Source: Paenibacillus lignilyticus
GTDB taxonomy: Bacteria > Bacillota > Bacilli > Paenibacillales > Paenibacillaceae
Direction of reading: 5' to 3'
Length of the DNA stretch: 62,653 nt
NCBI RefSeq assembly: GCF_017942085.1
Contig: NZ_JAGKSP010000022.1
Coordinates: 1-62,653 of the forward strand
The first letter of the stretch is position 1. Each line of letters opens with the position of its first letter. The notes under the pieces are model-generated. The model did no database searches and was not told the DNA's origin. It worked only from the letters and a program-made list of their open reading frames with translations. Position numbers and translations under genes: made by a program. Shown piece by piece: positions 1 through 8,043 of the stretch.

Positions 1-49
1 AGGCACGCCGCCAGCGTTCGTCCTGAGCCAGGATCAAACTCTCCATAAA
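1..49 (-). rRNA. rrs: 16S rRNA, 5' end (partial)
   Basis: The reverse complement begins with the conserved 16S 5' sequence, including GAGAGTTTGATCCTGGCTCA, and continues with the GGCGGCGTGCCT segment of bacterial 16S rRNA. The gene runs off the left edge, so only about 49 nt are present. Its mature 5' end is placed at about position 49 by comparison with Bacillus 16S. It is the first gene of an rrn operon whose promoter lies at 228-257. Confidence 0.97.
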
Positions 50-117
50 AGTGGTAAGCCCGAAGGCTTGGCCATTTTTAAGAATTCGCTTGGTAGCTCA
101 TTCAAAAAACTAGCTTT

Positions 118-186
118 GCGAAACGTTAGTTTCGCGATTTATAACCATTTGACTGGTCGCTCATTGTTCAGTTTTCAAAGAACAAA
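118..186 (-). promoter_or_regulatory. rrn leader: boxA-like element and leader hairpin
   Basis: In transcript sense the leader carries TTTGTTCTTTGAAAACTGAA at 166-186, the boxA-type sequence used in Bacillus rRNA antitermination. It is followed by a hairpin GCGAAAC-taac-GTTTCGC at 118-135. Both lie between the promoter at 228-257 and the 16S 5' end. Assignment is by match to known Firmicute rrn leaders. Confidence 0.75.
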
Positions 187-227
187 TTCCGTTGTTCATT
201 CGCCCGTGTCTCAGCGGCGACTTGATT

Positions 228-257
228 AATATATCACATGCCTTATAAACAATGCAA
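228..257 (-). promoter_or_regulatory. rrn operon promoter (sigma-A type)
   Basis: On the minus strand a TTGCAT -35 box (252-257) is followed after 18 nt by a TATATT -10 box (228-233). The expected start is near position 220, giving a leader of about 170 nt to 16S. Just upstream, 275-283 is an exact DnaA-box sequence (TTATCCACA). Confidence 0.7.
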
Positions 258-313
258 GGGGTTTTTTGATTTTTTTATCCACATGTTTATAACCCTTTGA
301 AAAACCGTTGATA

Positions 314-535
314 TCAGCGGTATGTACGCATATTTAATGCGTAACGGGACAGCTCTTTCGGGGAAGCAATACGGGCATACATGCGGAAAATGACTTTGTA
401 GCGTTTGGCAATCGCGGTTTTAATATCGCCATCTAGCCGGGAATCGTTCAAATCGAGCAGCATTTCGTCGAGTTCTTTGCGTAGTACGTAGTCGAGTTCT
501 TTACATTCTTTGTCGTTGAACAGAATTCCGAGCAT
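314..535 (-). CDS. small conserved-type protein of unknown function (73 aa)
   Basis: This 73-codon frame lies between the spoIIM terminator and the rrn promoter. The predicted product starts MLGILFNDKECKELDYVLRK, is charged and probably helical, and has no signal peptide, membrane segment or motif that I recognise. A GAAGGGGG ribosome binding site lies about 12 nt before the ATG, slightly far but usable. A TATAAT at 631-636 could be its -10 box, but no convincing -35 accompanies it. Its length, start signal and isolated position favour a real gene. I infer it is a short Firmicute protein of unknown role. Confidence 0.6.
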   Translation of the reverse strand: MLGILFNDKECKELDYVLRKELDEMLLDLNDSRLDGDIKTAIAKRYKVIFRMYARIASPKELSRYALNMRTYR

Positions 536-660
536 AACCGTTGGTGGCCCCCTTCAAATAATCAGCCCAAGAAGAAACGACTTTCGCCGGCCTATACGGC
601 GGCGCAGCAAGTCCCAAAGACATTATGGAAATTATAAATACCGTTAAATCCCATAATGTA

Positions 661-697
661 GAAAAACGGCGTTTATCGCATGTCACGATAAACGCCG
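661..697 (-). terminator. intrinsic terminator of spoIIM
   Basis: A perfect 12-bp stem (CGGCGTTTATCG at 667-678 and CGATAAACGCCG at 686-697) with a 7-nt loop is followed on the minus strand by TTTTTC. It lies 37 nt after the spoIIM stop codon. Confidence 0.88.
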
Positions 698-733
698 CTT
701 TATTGTTATGCTCAAATAATTGGAAATTTATTA

Positions 734-1345
734 CTAACTAAGCAACCAAACTGTTACCGTACTCTCAATAACAGCCGCAACAATCAACATAACCACAATT
801 AAAACCATGACCGGCAGTGTCCGCATGACGAATAGCTCAAGTTCCTGCCCCCAGCCCTTGCGCTTCGTAAAGAGGGTACCAAGCCCCTGAAGCATCATTC
901 TGCCGAACCGTAAACCATACGCACAAGCAATAATGATTGCCGCAATCTCGATGATGCCGTGCGGCAGCAATCCCTTAAACACGATCGTAAATACGGCTTC
1001 ATTCCCCTGTTCGGCTGTCTTGTGGACCAAGTAACCGAGCAGCATACCGTTAATAGCCAGGAACGCAATGGGGACGAGTCCGAACAGTGAGCCTACATAC
1101 ATGACGAGAATGGCTTTAATGGCATTATTGAAGAAAATAAACAGCATTAAGAATAAGGTCGGGTGCGAGCTTGAATCAATATTTTCCGCGACACCTTTCA
1201 GACCGCTTAGTTGACTGTTGATAAAGGCATCTAATGCAGGATTTGTTGCACCTACAACGATGCCGGCTAACAAAAATATAGTGCTGAACGCGATATAATG
1301 CCGCATCGACTGCAAATGGCGAAGCATTTCTTTAGGCGAAAACAT
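734..1345 (-). CDS. spoIIM: SpoIIM/DUF95-family sporulation membrane protein
   Basis: The 203-residue product is a polytopic membrane protein with about five hydrophobic segments (roughly residues 17-33, 63-83, 85-107, 119-143 and 176-200). It carries the family motif LPHGIIEI at about 127-134. In Bacillus, SpoIIM works with SpoIID and SpoIIP in septal peptidoglycan degradation and engulfment. The start is supported by AGAGGTGA nine nt before the ATG. It is divergent from the sporulation deacetylase gene pdaB and ends in a strong terminator. Family membership is clear, but whether this is the functional SpoIIM of engulfment or a DUF95 paralogue cannot be decided without searching the genome. 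Confidence 0.8.
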   Translation of the reverse strand: MFSPKEMLRHLQSMRHYIAFSTIFLLAGIVVGATNPALDAFINSQLSGLKGVAENIDSSSHPTLFLMLFIFFNNAIKAILVMYVGSLFGLVPIAFLAINGMLLGYLVHKTAEQGNEAVFTIVFKGLLPHGIIEIAAIIIACAYGLRFGRMMLQGLGTLFTKRKGWGQELELFVMRTLPVMVLIVVMLIVAAVIESTVTVWLLS

Positions 1346-1453
1346 AAGCCGGGGTCACCTCTTTGGGCTGTTTTTGGGATAACAAGAATAAGTTGTTGGT
1401 ACGAGCATAGATTGTACTAGAACAAGCCCTTATTGGAGAGGAGTGCAATTGTA

Positions 1454-2260
1454 ATGAATATGTTTTATGTGATGAACGGACGGAAACTGAAGCGTTACTT
1501 TCTAGTCACCGTAGGTATTCTGTTTGCTGCGGGCGTTATTTACGCGGAGAAGGACAATATTACCGTGTTCGCTCCCAACCAGCCTGCGGCCATCTACAGC
1601 GTGCCAACAGATAAGAAGGTTATCGCCCTGACGTTTGACATCAGCTGGGGGGAGAAACGAACAGAACCGATTCTAGAGGTATTGAAAGAGAAAGGCGTGA
1701 AGAACGTCACCTTCTTCCTCTCTTCGCCTTGGAGTCAGACCCACCCCGATATCGTAAAGAAGATCGTCGATGGCGGTTATGAAATCGGCAGTCACGGTCA
1801 CAAGCATGACAACTACAGCACGTTCAGCGATGAGGAAATTCGCAGCCAGATCGAAACGGCTCAAACGATTTTGACTCAAGTTACCGGTAAAACGCCTAGC
1901 TTGATCCGTATGCCTAATGGGGATTTTGACAAACGTGTACTTCGCATTGCCGAGCAAATGAACTACAAAGTCATTCAATGGGACACCGACTCCCTCGACT
2001 GGATGAATATCGGCACGGATAAAATCATCAATCGCGTCGTCAGCAAAGCGCATCCCGGGGATATCATCCTGATGCACGCCAGCGATTCCGTGAAGCAAAC
2101 CCACGAAGCGCTGCCGGCCATTATCGATCAGCTGCGCTCCAAGGGCTATGAATTTGTAACGGTATCGGAATTAATCGCCCAAACTGAGCTCCAAGGTAAA
2201 ACGGTGCAGGATAAAACTGCGATGTTCGAGCAGCAGCTAGATGCTTTGGCCGTACAATAA
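1454..2260 (+). CDS. pdaB: sporulation polysaccharide deacetylase-family protein PdaB
   Basis: The 268-residue protein has an N-terminal membrane anchor (about 14-31) and a NodB-type deacetylase domain. Visible NodB motifs are TFDISW (60-65), HGHKHD (114-119), RMPNG (152-156) and LMHASD near the C-terminus. PdaB is needed for spore cortex maintenance in Bacillus. The ATG at 1454 is preferred over an in-frame TTG at 1433: AGAGGAG lies 10 nt upstream, and the start MNMFYV resembles Bacillus PdaB. The first motif has Ile-Ser where active deacetylases usually have a second Asp, as in other PdaB proteins, so catalysis may be altered. The His pair of motif 2 is retained. Confidence 0.92.
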   Translation: MNMFYVMNGRKLKRYFLVTVGILFAAGVIYAEKDNITVFAPNQPAAIYSVPTDKKVIALTFDISWGEKRTEPILEVLKEKGVKNVTFFLSSPWSQTHPDIVKKIVDGGYEIGSHGHKHDNYSTFSDEEIRSQIETAQTILTQVTGKTPSLIRMPNGDFDKRVLRIAEQMNYKVIQWDTDSLDWMNIGTDKIINRVVSKAHPGDIILMHASDSVKQTHEALPAIIDQLRSKGYEFVTVSELIAQTELQGKTVQDKTAMFEQQLDALAVQ

Positions 2261-2270
2261 ATGCAGCAGC

Positions 2271-2906
2271 TTATACAGCCGGCTTCGCATCTGATGCGGA
2301 GTCGGTTGTTTGTTGTTTGCGCACCAGCTTGTGAAGCCACAAGATTTGGTAGGCATTACACACGAACATTGGGATGATCATAAATATCATTGCCGTTACA
2401 TTGCTTTCCTCGCCTCTGATGCTTGGCCATGCTTCGAGCAGTGTAACTACAACTTGTAGGAACAACGTCGGAATGAATGCATTATTGTTTGTTAGCTTGG
2501 CTTTGTAGTACGCCACTGCCCATGATGCAAGTCCCAGTCCAAGCGGAAGCACCCAGAATATCCAATTGTTGTCCAGCTTCACGCGATCCTGGTAAAGCAA
2601 GTAACCGATCCCGCCAAGTGCAAACAACGTTGTATAGGCTTGTAGTGCGTTCCACATGTAGTTTCTGCGGATGACGCTAAGTGCGATGTAATTCAAGGTC
2701 ATGTAAGCAAAGAAGCCCATTTGACTGAATGCGCCGAAGAGCAGGCCGACCAGTGCCATCATGGCGGCATTAAAGCCTGCTGCCTCCAGTCCCATGAAGC
2801 CAAATGAAGCATCTGTCCATTGCATGATACTTCCGACAACGATGGTTACAACACCGCCGACGGCCATCGTGCTCCAAAATAAGAAAAACAATTTGCGCAA
2901 GTTCAC
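2271..2906 (-). CDS. kbaA: KinB-signalling pathway activation protein KbaA
   Basis: The 211-residue integral membrane protein has about six to seven hydrophobic segments and the sequence SQMGFFAYMTLN, typical of KbaA (YbaM). In Bacillus KbaA activates the KinB kinase feeding the sporulation phosphorelay. Translation starts at a GTG (2904-2906) preceded by GTAGGAGTGG at suitable distance. It is divergent from gerD and convergent with pdaB. The two stop codons are about 10 bp apart, and an imperfect hairpin at 2279-2307 lies in the kbaA 3' end. The polar tail (about 190-211) is probably cytoplasmic. Confidence 0.9.
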   Translation of the reverse strand: MNLRKLFFLFWSTMAVGGVVTIVVGSIMQWTDASFGFMGLEAAGFNAAMMALVGLLFGAFSQMGFFAYMTLNYIALSVIRRNYMWNALQAYTTLFALGGIGYLLYQDRVKLDNNWIFWVLPLGLGLASWAVAYYKAKLTNNNAFIPTLFLQVVVTLLEAWPSIRGEESNVTAMIFMIIPMFVCNAYQILWLHKLVRKQQTTDSASDAKPAV

Positions 2907-3063
2907 TATTTTCCACTCCTACAGGTTTGTTGAGATTGTTGAATCCGTTATGTTTCAGGCGATTATCGCCAGCGTTTCCGAATATGCCGAAACTACCCTT
3001 CATTTTACCATGTCCCATACAAAAAGCCATGCCGCTTCCATGATAATACGATGAACATTGTCG

Positions 3064-3070
3064 CATACTA
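3064..3070 (+). promoter_or_regulatory. candidate sigma-G -10 element for gerD
   Basis: CATACTA, the -10 consensus of forespore sigma-G promoters, lies 43 nt before the gerD ATG. A TGATAA 17 nt upstream is a poor match to the -35 consensus. gerD is sigma-G dependent in Bacillus, which is why the site is reported. Confidence 0.35.
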
Positions 3071-3113
3071 CACACAGAAACAGTTGCTTTTTCAGAAGGG
3101 AGACACTGACAGC

Positions 3114-3836
3114 ATGGTTAAACGAATTACATGGCTTGGTGCCCTCATTGTCCTGACATTCAGCCTGTCAAGCTGTGGTACGCAACAATCCAGCGCATCA
3201 AGCGAGCCGATCAGCTATAAAGACATGAAGTCTATGGTAATTGACATACTCAAAACCGAGGACGCACAAAAGGCGTTACAGGAATCGGCTTCCGCCACAA
3301 GCGGTAACAACGGCTCCAGCCTCCGGTCGCTCTCCGTACAGGATCAAGAGCAGGTTCGACTAGCCGTCAAAGAAACTCTGGTGGCGCCGGAGTACAGCAA
3401 GGTTATTGAGAAGTTGATGACGGATCCTCGTTTTGCGGGAGAATTTGCGAAAGCCGTAAATAAGCAAAACAAACAGATTCATAAGGATCTGCTGAAGGAT
3501 CCAACGTACCAAAAGGACCTCATTCAAGTGATGAAGAGTCCGGAAATGGACAAAATGATCCTTGAAGTGCTGCAAAGCACGCAATACCGGAAACAGACGA
3601 TGTCGCTCATGCAGGAATCCATGCAAAATCCTCTGTTCCGTCTTGAAATTCTGGACCTGCTCAAGAAGGCCGTTCAGGAAGAGCTTAAGCCTAAGCCGGA
3701 CGAGAAGGTCACGAAGGAAAAAGAAGGCGGCGATAAAGGCGGCGGCGAAGGTGGCGGTGAAGGAGAAGGCGAAGGCGGCGGTGAAGGCGAAAGCGGTGGC
3801 GAAGGTGACAGCGGTATGAGTGATCAAGGCGGTTGA
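3114..3836 (+). CDS. gerD: spore germination lipoprotein GerD
   Basis: The 240-residue product begins with a lipoprotein signal ending in the lipobox L-S-S-C (Cys21). A helical region with repeated short helices (about 45-200) follows, then a Gly/Glu-rich low-complexity tail (about 205-240). GerD is an inner-membrane lipoprotein that organises nutrient germinant receptors into clusters in spores. The ATG at 3114 is chosen because AAGGGAG lies 11 nt upstream and the lipobox is then correctly placed; an upstream in-frame ATG at 3051 has no signal. The tail is encoded by GGC-GAA type repeats, so its length may vary by slippage between strains. Confidence 0.92.
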   Translation: MVKRITWLGALIVLTFSLSSCGTQQSSASSEPISYKDMKSMVIDILKTEDAQKALQESASATSGNNGSSLRSLSVQDQEQVRLAVKETLVAPEYSKVIEKLMTDPRFAGEFAKAVNKQNKQIHKDLLKDPTYQKDLIQVMKSPEMDKMILEVLQSTQYRKQTMSLMQESMQNPLFRLEILDLLKKAVQEELKPKPDEKVTKEKEGGDKGGGEGGGEGEGEGGGEGESGGEGDSGMSDQGG

Positions 3837-3845
3837 TGAACGGAT

Positions 3846-3893
3846 AAAAAGCCGGTATTCTCCCACGATTGTGTGGGGAATACCGGCTTTTTT
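3846..3893. terminator. bidirectional terminator between gerD and salA
   Basis: A stem of about 15 bp (GCCGGTATTC paired with GAATACCGGC, extended inward) has A-runs on the left and T-runs on the right. It can therefore end transcription of gerD on plus and salA on minus. Confidence 0.92.
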
Positions 3894-3928
3894 AAGGGGT
3901 GAAGCATGATTTAATTGGTGAAAAATGA

Positions 3929-5014
3929 TTATGCTTCGCATTTCGCGATAACGCGGTCGGCGATGTCTAGGTAAATACGGCCGTTCTCCGTATCCGCCTT
4001 GTATACCGAAGGGGAGAAATCCGGCTCGGACGGATGGTTGTCCGGCGCGCCTAGCGGGATTTGAGCCATGAGCTCGGCATTAAGCGATTCGGCCAGCCTT
4101 GCGCCGCCTCCGCGTCCGAATACATATTCATGCTCGCCGCTCTTGCTTACAAAGTAGGACATGTTCTCGATGATTCCGATGATTTCATGTTCGGTCTTAA
4201 TCGCCATCGCTCCTGCGCGCGCAGCAACAAACGCAGCCGTCGCGTGCGGCGTCGTGACGATGATTTCTTTGCTTTGCGGGATCAGCTGATGCACATCCAG
4301 CGCAACGTCTCCTGTACCCGGCGGCAAATCAAGCAGCAGGTAGTCCAGTTCGCCCCACTCGATCTCCGCGAAGAAGTTGCGGAGCATCTTGCCCAGCATC
4401 GGTCCACGCCATACGATAGGCGCATTGTCTTCCACGAAGAAGCCCATCGACATGACGCGCACGCCGAATTTCTCGATCGGGATGACGCGCTCATTCACGA
4501 TCTGCGGGCGATCTTCGATGCCCATCATATCGGGCACGCTAAAGCCGTAAATATCCGCGTCGATGATGCCGACGCGTTTGCCCTTGCGGGCTAAGGCGAC
4601 CGCGAGATTGACGGTCACCGTGGATTTGCCGACGCCGCCCTTGCCGCTGGCGACGGCAATGAACTGCACCCCGCTGCTGCTGCTGAGCAGCGGATGTGCC
4701 TCCAGCCCGGCCCCGTGCCCACGTACGGGGCCGGAGGCTGCAGCCTGCGGCTGCGCTGCCGCGGGCTGCTGCGCCGCAGGCGCGCCTTCGCCGGCACGAA
4801 ACCGGAAGTGCGCGGTTTCGGCCCCGGCGGCGGCAAGCGCTGCTCGCAGCGCAGCCTCGAGCGCGCGCTCGGCGCTCGCGCTAGCCCCAAGGACCGTCAT
4901 GGATACGTGACGGTCCTCCTTAACCATCACATCGCGGAAGGAAATCGCCCCTTCCGCCATATATGGGGCCGCCGCAGACTCGGCGGCCGCTAAAGCTTCT
5001 ATGCGGGTCAACAT
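3929..5014 (-). CDS. salA: Mrp/NBP35-family P-loop ATPase (SalA-type)
   Basis: The 361-residue protein has a short N-terminal DUF59-like region, an Ala/Gln/Pro-rich linker (about 72-112) and a Mrp-type ATPase domain. The domain carries the deviant Walker A motif GKGGVGKST at about 124-132. Mrp proteins carry Fe-S clusters, and the Bacillus member SalA influences expression of scoC and exoprotease genes. The C-terminal CxxC of cluster-carrying Mrp proteins is absent: the region reads NMSYFVSKSG. I therefore favour a SalA-like role over Fe-S delivery. The ATG at 5014 is preferred over a TTG at 5020 because AGGAG is then 10 nt away. A strong promoter lies at 5080-5108. Confidence 0.85.
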   Translation of the reverse strand: MLTRIEALAAAESAAAPYMAEGAISFRDVMVKEDRHVSMTVLGASASAERALEAALRAALAAAGAETAHFRFRAGEGAPAAQQPAAAQPQAAASGPVRGHGAGLEAHPLLSSSSGVQFIAVASGKGGVGKSTVTVNLAVALARKGKRVGIIDADIYGFSVPDMMGIEDRPQIVNERVIPIEKFGVRVMSMGFFVEDNAPIVWRGPMLGKMLRNFFAEIEWGELDYLLLDLPPGTGDVALDVHQLIPQSKEIIVTTPHATAAFVAARAGAMAIKTEHEIIGIIENMSYFVSKSGEHEYVFGRGGGARLAESLNAELMAQIPLGAPDNHPSEPDFSPSVYKADTENGRIYLDIADRVIAKCEA

Positions 5015-5079
5015 ATTCAACCGTCTCCTCTTGTCCTTGAATAAGTGCTTATATTGTTAGGTGTGTATGTACTCGCTTC

Positions 5080-5108
5080 ATTATAACAAGACCAAGACCC
5101 TGTTCCAA
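5080..5108 (-). promoter_or_regulatory. sigma-A promoter of salA
   Basis: TTGGAA (5103-5108), a 17-nt spacer and TATAAT (5080-5085) on the minus strand give a near-consensus promoter in the 100-nt gap after cwlD. Confidence 0.75.
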
Positions 5109-5115
5109 GCCGCGG

Positions 5116-5901
5116 TTATTTGGGTTCACTCGGTTCCGTGCCCGAAGCTGATCCCCATTTCTCACCGGCGGTAAAACGAAGAACCCCCTGATAGATCGAA
5201 GCCGCAACCTTCTTCTGGTACTCCCCGTCTGCAAGTCGTGCCGCTTCACCAGGGTTAGATAAGAACCCAACCTCCACTAAGGCGCTCGGAACTTCATCCA
5301 TCGCTTTGAGCAAATACACCGAGTTCACAGTCGCAGCCACCCGCTCGGTATTCGCAAGATTGCGCCGAATTTCATCCTGGATCAACGAAGCAAGGACCGC
5401 ATTCTCCGGTAAATTCGGATAAAAGAAAGTCTGTGCCCCCGACCAACGAGGGGACGGGATGCTGTTCATATGAATGCTGAGCAGCATGGTGGCATTCTTA
5501 TCTTTGACAAACTTAGCGCGATTAACTAAGTCCTGTGTCTTACGCTTGCTTATCTTCGACGTACCTTCCTCTGCCAGATCGTAATCCCCTTCTCGAGTCA
5601 TAACTACGATTGCGCCGGCTTGTTGTAAATAATCTCTCAGCTGCAGAGCGATGGCTAAATTTAAATCCTTCTCCACCATGCCCTGCTTGCTGACCGCTCC
5701 GCCATCTACACCGCCGTGTCCGGCATCGATGGCAATCACCTTGCCGGATAATGGGAGGGTCCAATACGTCCAGGTGCGCGTGGCTGGCACCTCCTGCGTG
5801 AGCAGAATAACAGTCAGGATAACCGCCACCACGCCAAGAGAAATGCGTACAGCACCGCGATACGTGATCCAGATGACGAAACGTTTCCGAACTCCGCGCA
5901 T
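5116..5901 (-). CDS. cwlD: germination-specific N-acetylmuramoyl-L-alanine amidase CwlD
   Basis: The 261-residue protein has an N-terminal membrane segment (about 18-35) and an Amidase_3 zinc hydrolase domain. The zinc ligands are H62 in DAGHGG, E78 in EKDLN and H144 in SIHMN; catalytic E210 lies in VEVGF. CwlD cleaves peptide side chains during muramic delta-lactam formation in the spore cortex, which germination lytic enzymes later recognise. The ATG at 5901 is chosen over upstream ATGs at 5925 and 5967 because GGGGTGG lies 8 nt before it and MRGVRKRF matches the start of Bacillus CwlD. Its job fits the neighbouring spore genes gerD, kbaA and pdaB. Confidence 0.92.
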   Translation of the reverse strand: MRGVRKRFVIWITYRGAVRISLGVVAVILTVILLTQEVPATRTWTYWTLPLSGKVIAIDAGHGGVDGGAVSKQGMVEKDLNLAIALQLRDYLQQAGAIVVMTREGDYDLAEEGTSKISKRKTQDLVNRAKFVKDKNATMLLSIHMNSIPSPRWSGAQTFFYPNLPENAVLASLIQDEIRRNLANTERVAATVNSVYLLKAMDEVPSALVEVGFLSNPGEAARLADGEYQKKVAASIYQGVLRFTAGEKWGSASGTEPSEPK

Positions 5902-6060
5902 ACCAAAAGCCACCCCAATCTCCATCCGATGATCGTGCACAGGAGTCTGTCCTGTACTCTTTATCATCTTATGGGACGAGATGGCTTGTTATGCGAACAA
6001 CCCCATGCATAAATGCATATTTACCGGATGTTGCAGGAAATTCATTTGCACGGAAGCGAA

Positions 6061-6110
6061 GCACAAAACGCCTTTGCCGCCTGCTGTAGGCGATCAAAAG
6101 CGTTTTGTGC
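6061..6110 (-). terminator. dyad downstream of sat, probable terminator or 3' stabiliser
   Basis: A 50-nt structure with arms GCACAAAACGC (6061-6071) and GCGTTTTGTGC (6100-6110), extended by TTTG/CAAA, begins 10 nt after the sat stop codon. The outer stem is about 15 of 16 paired, and a small inner hairpin forms in the loop. No T-run follows on the minus strand, so termination is less certain than pairing. Confidence 0.5.
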
Positions 6111-6119
6111 GGTAACCTA

Positions 6120-7286
6120 TTAATTAACAGGCTGCTCAGCCATGCCTTCGATAAGAATTTTAGCAACTTCCGGTCGTGAGAATTCCGGCGGCGGGCAAAC
6201 GCCATCACGCAGCAATGCGCGAACTTTCGTACCCGACAACGTCAAATGACTCTCTTTGTCATGCGGACAAGTTTTGCTCGACGCCATATTGCCGCATTTC
6301 GTGCAGAAGAAGCTGTGTTCGAAATAAAGTGGAATAATGCCAAGCTCATCAGCTGTAAAGGAACGAAGCAGATCCTGCGCTTCATACGTGCCGTAGTAGT
6401 CGCCTACACCTGCGTGGTCGCGACCAACGATGAAGTGCGTACAGCCGTAGTTTTTGCGAACCATCGCATGGAAGATCGCTTCGCGAGGACCCGCATAGCG
6501 CATAGCCGCCGGGAACACGCCAAGGAACGTCCGATCTGCCGGATAATAGTTCTCCAGCAGCGCGATGTAGCTTTTCATCCGAACGTTTGCAGGCACATCA
6601 TCCGATTTGGTTTCGCCTACAAGTGGGTTCAAGAATAGCGCATCTACGATTTCCATCGCACACTTCTGAATATACTCATGTGCACGGTGTACCGGGTTAC
6701 GCGTTTGGAAGCCGACAACGGTACGCCAGCCTTTCTCCGCGAAGATCCGTCTTGTCTCAGATGGATCAAAATAGAACTCATTGAACTTCTCAGGTACCGG
6801 ACGATTAAGAACCGTAATCGGTCCGCCAACATACGTATTAGGACGGCTGTAGGTTTTCGCAACTCCCGGGTGCTCGATGTCATCCGTCTTATACACATTT
6901 ACAGCTTCATGCTTCAGATCAACGCTGTAGATGCTTTCGATATCGATAACGCCGTAAACGGTACCATCTTCGCCTACAAGCGCTGCGCGCTGCCCTGTGG
7001 ACAATTCAGAAGCTTTCGCCTCTTCTACTGCCAGTGTAATCGGAATGCTCCATACCGTGCCGTCTGCAAGGCGCATACGTTCAACGACCGAGCGATAGTC
7101 TGCTTCATTCAAGAAACCGGTAAGCGGCGAGAAAGCGCCGACTCCGATCAGGTCCAAGTCCGATATTGCCCAAGTGTTTACAACGATGACCGGTAATGCT
7201 GCCGCTTCTGCCAGCAGCGCATCGCGCTCAGCTCCGCTTGCGACTCGGTTGATGAGTACGCCGCCATGTGGCTTAATGCTGCTCAT
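6120..7286 (-). CDS. sat: sulfate adenylyltransferase (ATP sulfurylase)
   Basis: The 388-residue enzyme converts sulfate and ATP to adenylyl sulfate (APS), the first step of assimilatory sulfate reduction. The nucleotide-binding motif QTRNPVHRAH is at 194-203, GRDHAGVGDYYG at 288-299, and SGTKVRALLRDG near the C-terminus. C328, C331 and C340 form a possible metal site. AGGAGG lies 10 nt before the ATG. It follows cysH by 17 bp, and the two share the promoter at 8044-8072. Neither an APS kinase nor a sulfate permease gene is adjacent, unlike the Bacillus cysH-cysP-sat-cysC operon. Confidence 0.94.
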   Translation of the reverse strand: MSSIKPHGGVLINRVASGAERDALLAEAAALPVIVVNTWAISDLDLIGVGAFSPLTGFLNEADYRSVVERMRLADGTVWSIPITLAVEEAKASELSTGQRAALVGEDGTVYGVIDIESIYSVDLKHEAVNVYKTDDIEHPGVAKTYSRPNTYVGGPITVLNRPVPEKFNEFYFDPSETRRIFAEKGWRTVVGFQTRNPVHRAHEYIQKCAMEIVDALFLNPLVGETKSDDVPANVRMKSYIALLENYYPADRTFLGVFPAAMRYAGPREAIFHAMVRKNYGCTHFIVGRDHAGVGDYYGTYEAQDLLRSFTADELGIIPLYFEHSFFCTKCGNMASSKTCPHDKESHLTLSGTKVRALLRDGVCPPPEFSRPEVAKILIEGMAEQPVN

Positions 7287-7303
7287 GCTCTGAAAGCCTC
7301 CTC

Positions 7304-7996
7304 TTATTTATGCAATCCGCATTCTGTTTTTTCTTGACCCGACCAACGGCCGGCACGTGGATCTTCACCAGGCATAACCTGACGAGTACAGTGCTCACAT
7401 CCGATGCTCGGATAGTGATTGTCATGAAGCGGATTGTAGTACACATTGTTCGTACGGATATAGTCCCATACATCTTCAGACGACCAATTTGCAATCGGAT
7501 TGAATTTCACGAGTCCGAACTTCGTATCATATTCAATCTTCTTCGCATTTGCACGCGTAGGTGCTTGGTCACGGCGGATACCCGTAATCCATGCTTCGTA
7601 TTTGGAAAGGATCTGAGTCAACGGTTGAACCTTCCGGATGTCACAGCACTGGTTGGCATTGCTTTTCCATAGCTCTTCTCCATATTGAGCAGCTTGCTCT
7701 TCCGGCGTGATCAAAGGCTTTACTTCGACAAAGCTAAGGTTGTAGAGCTCTGCCATTTTATCGCGTGTTTCGTACGTTTCTTTAAAGTGGAAGTCCGTGT
7801 CCAGATAGAAAATATCTGTTTTCGGGCTGATTTTTTGCAGCATATCGACAAGTACGACATCTTCCGCGCCAAAACTGCAGGCAAAGGTAATGTTCGGGAA
7901 AGTTTCAACCGCGAATTTAATAATCTCCTGCGGCGTTGCTGTTTCCAATTCTTCCGCTTTTTGCTTGATGAGTGCTTCCTTTTCAAACAAGTTCAT
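7304..7996 (-). CDS. cysH: adenylyl-sulfate (APS) reductase, Fe-S type
   Basis: The 230-residue thioredoxin-dependent reductase makes sulfite. C117-C118, C200 and C203 form the [4Fe-4S] ligand set seen in APS-specific reductases, and C226 in ECGLH is the catalytic cysteine. With sat next door and no adjacent APS kinase, this indicates direct APS reduction, although dual APS/PAPS use is possible as in Bacillus. The ATG at 7996 has GGAGGT 7 nt upstream; an in-frame TTG at 8017 lacks a usable site. The TAGGAATT sequence in its leader resembles part of a CymR box, a weak hint of cysteine-responsive control. Confidence 0.93.
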   Translation of the reverse strand: MNLFEKEALIKQKAEELETATPQEIIKFAVETFPNITFACSFGAEDVVLVDMLQKISPKTDIFYLDTDFHFKETYETRDKMAELYNLSFVEVKPLITPEEQAAQYGEELWKSNANQCCDIRKVQPLTQILSKYEAWITGIRRDQAPTRANAKKIEYDTKFGLVKFNPIANWSSEDVWDYIRTNNVYYNPLHDNHYPSIGCEHCTRQVMPGEDPRAGRWSGQEKTECGLHK

Positions 7997-8043
7997 GGTG
8001 TTGACCTCCATATTCAAATTCCTAGTAAACTAATCTACATTAA

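Noticed and set aside
501..686. Minus-strand frame of 61 codons upstream of the small 73-codon gene
   Set aside because: It begins inside the spoIIM terminator hairpin and overlaps the start of the better-supported gene.
4563..4993. Several overlapping frames on both strands opposite salA
   Set aside because: They arise from the GC-rich Ala/Pro linker of salA and lack start signals or recognisable domains.
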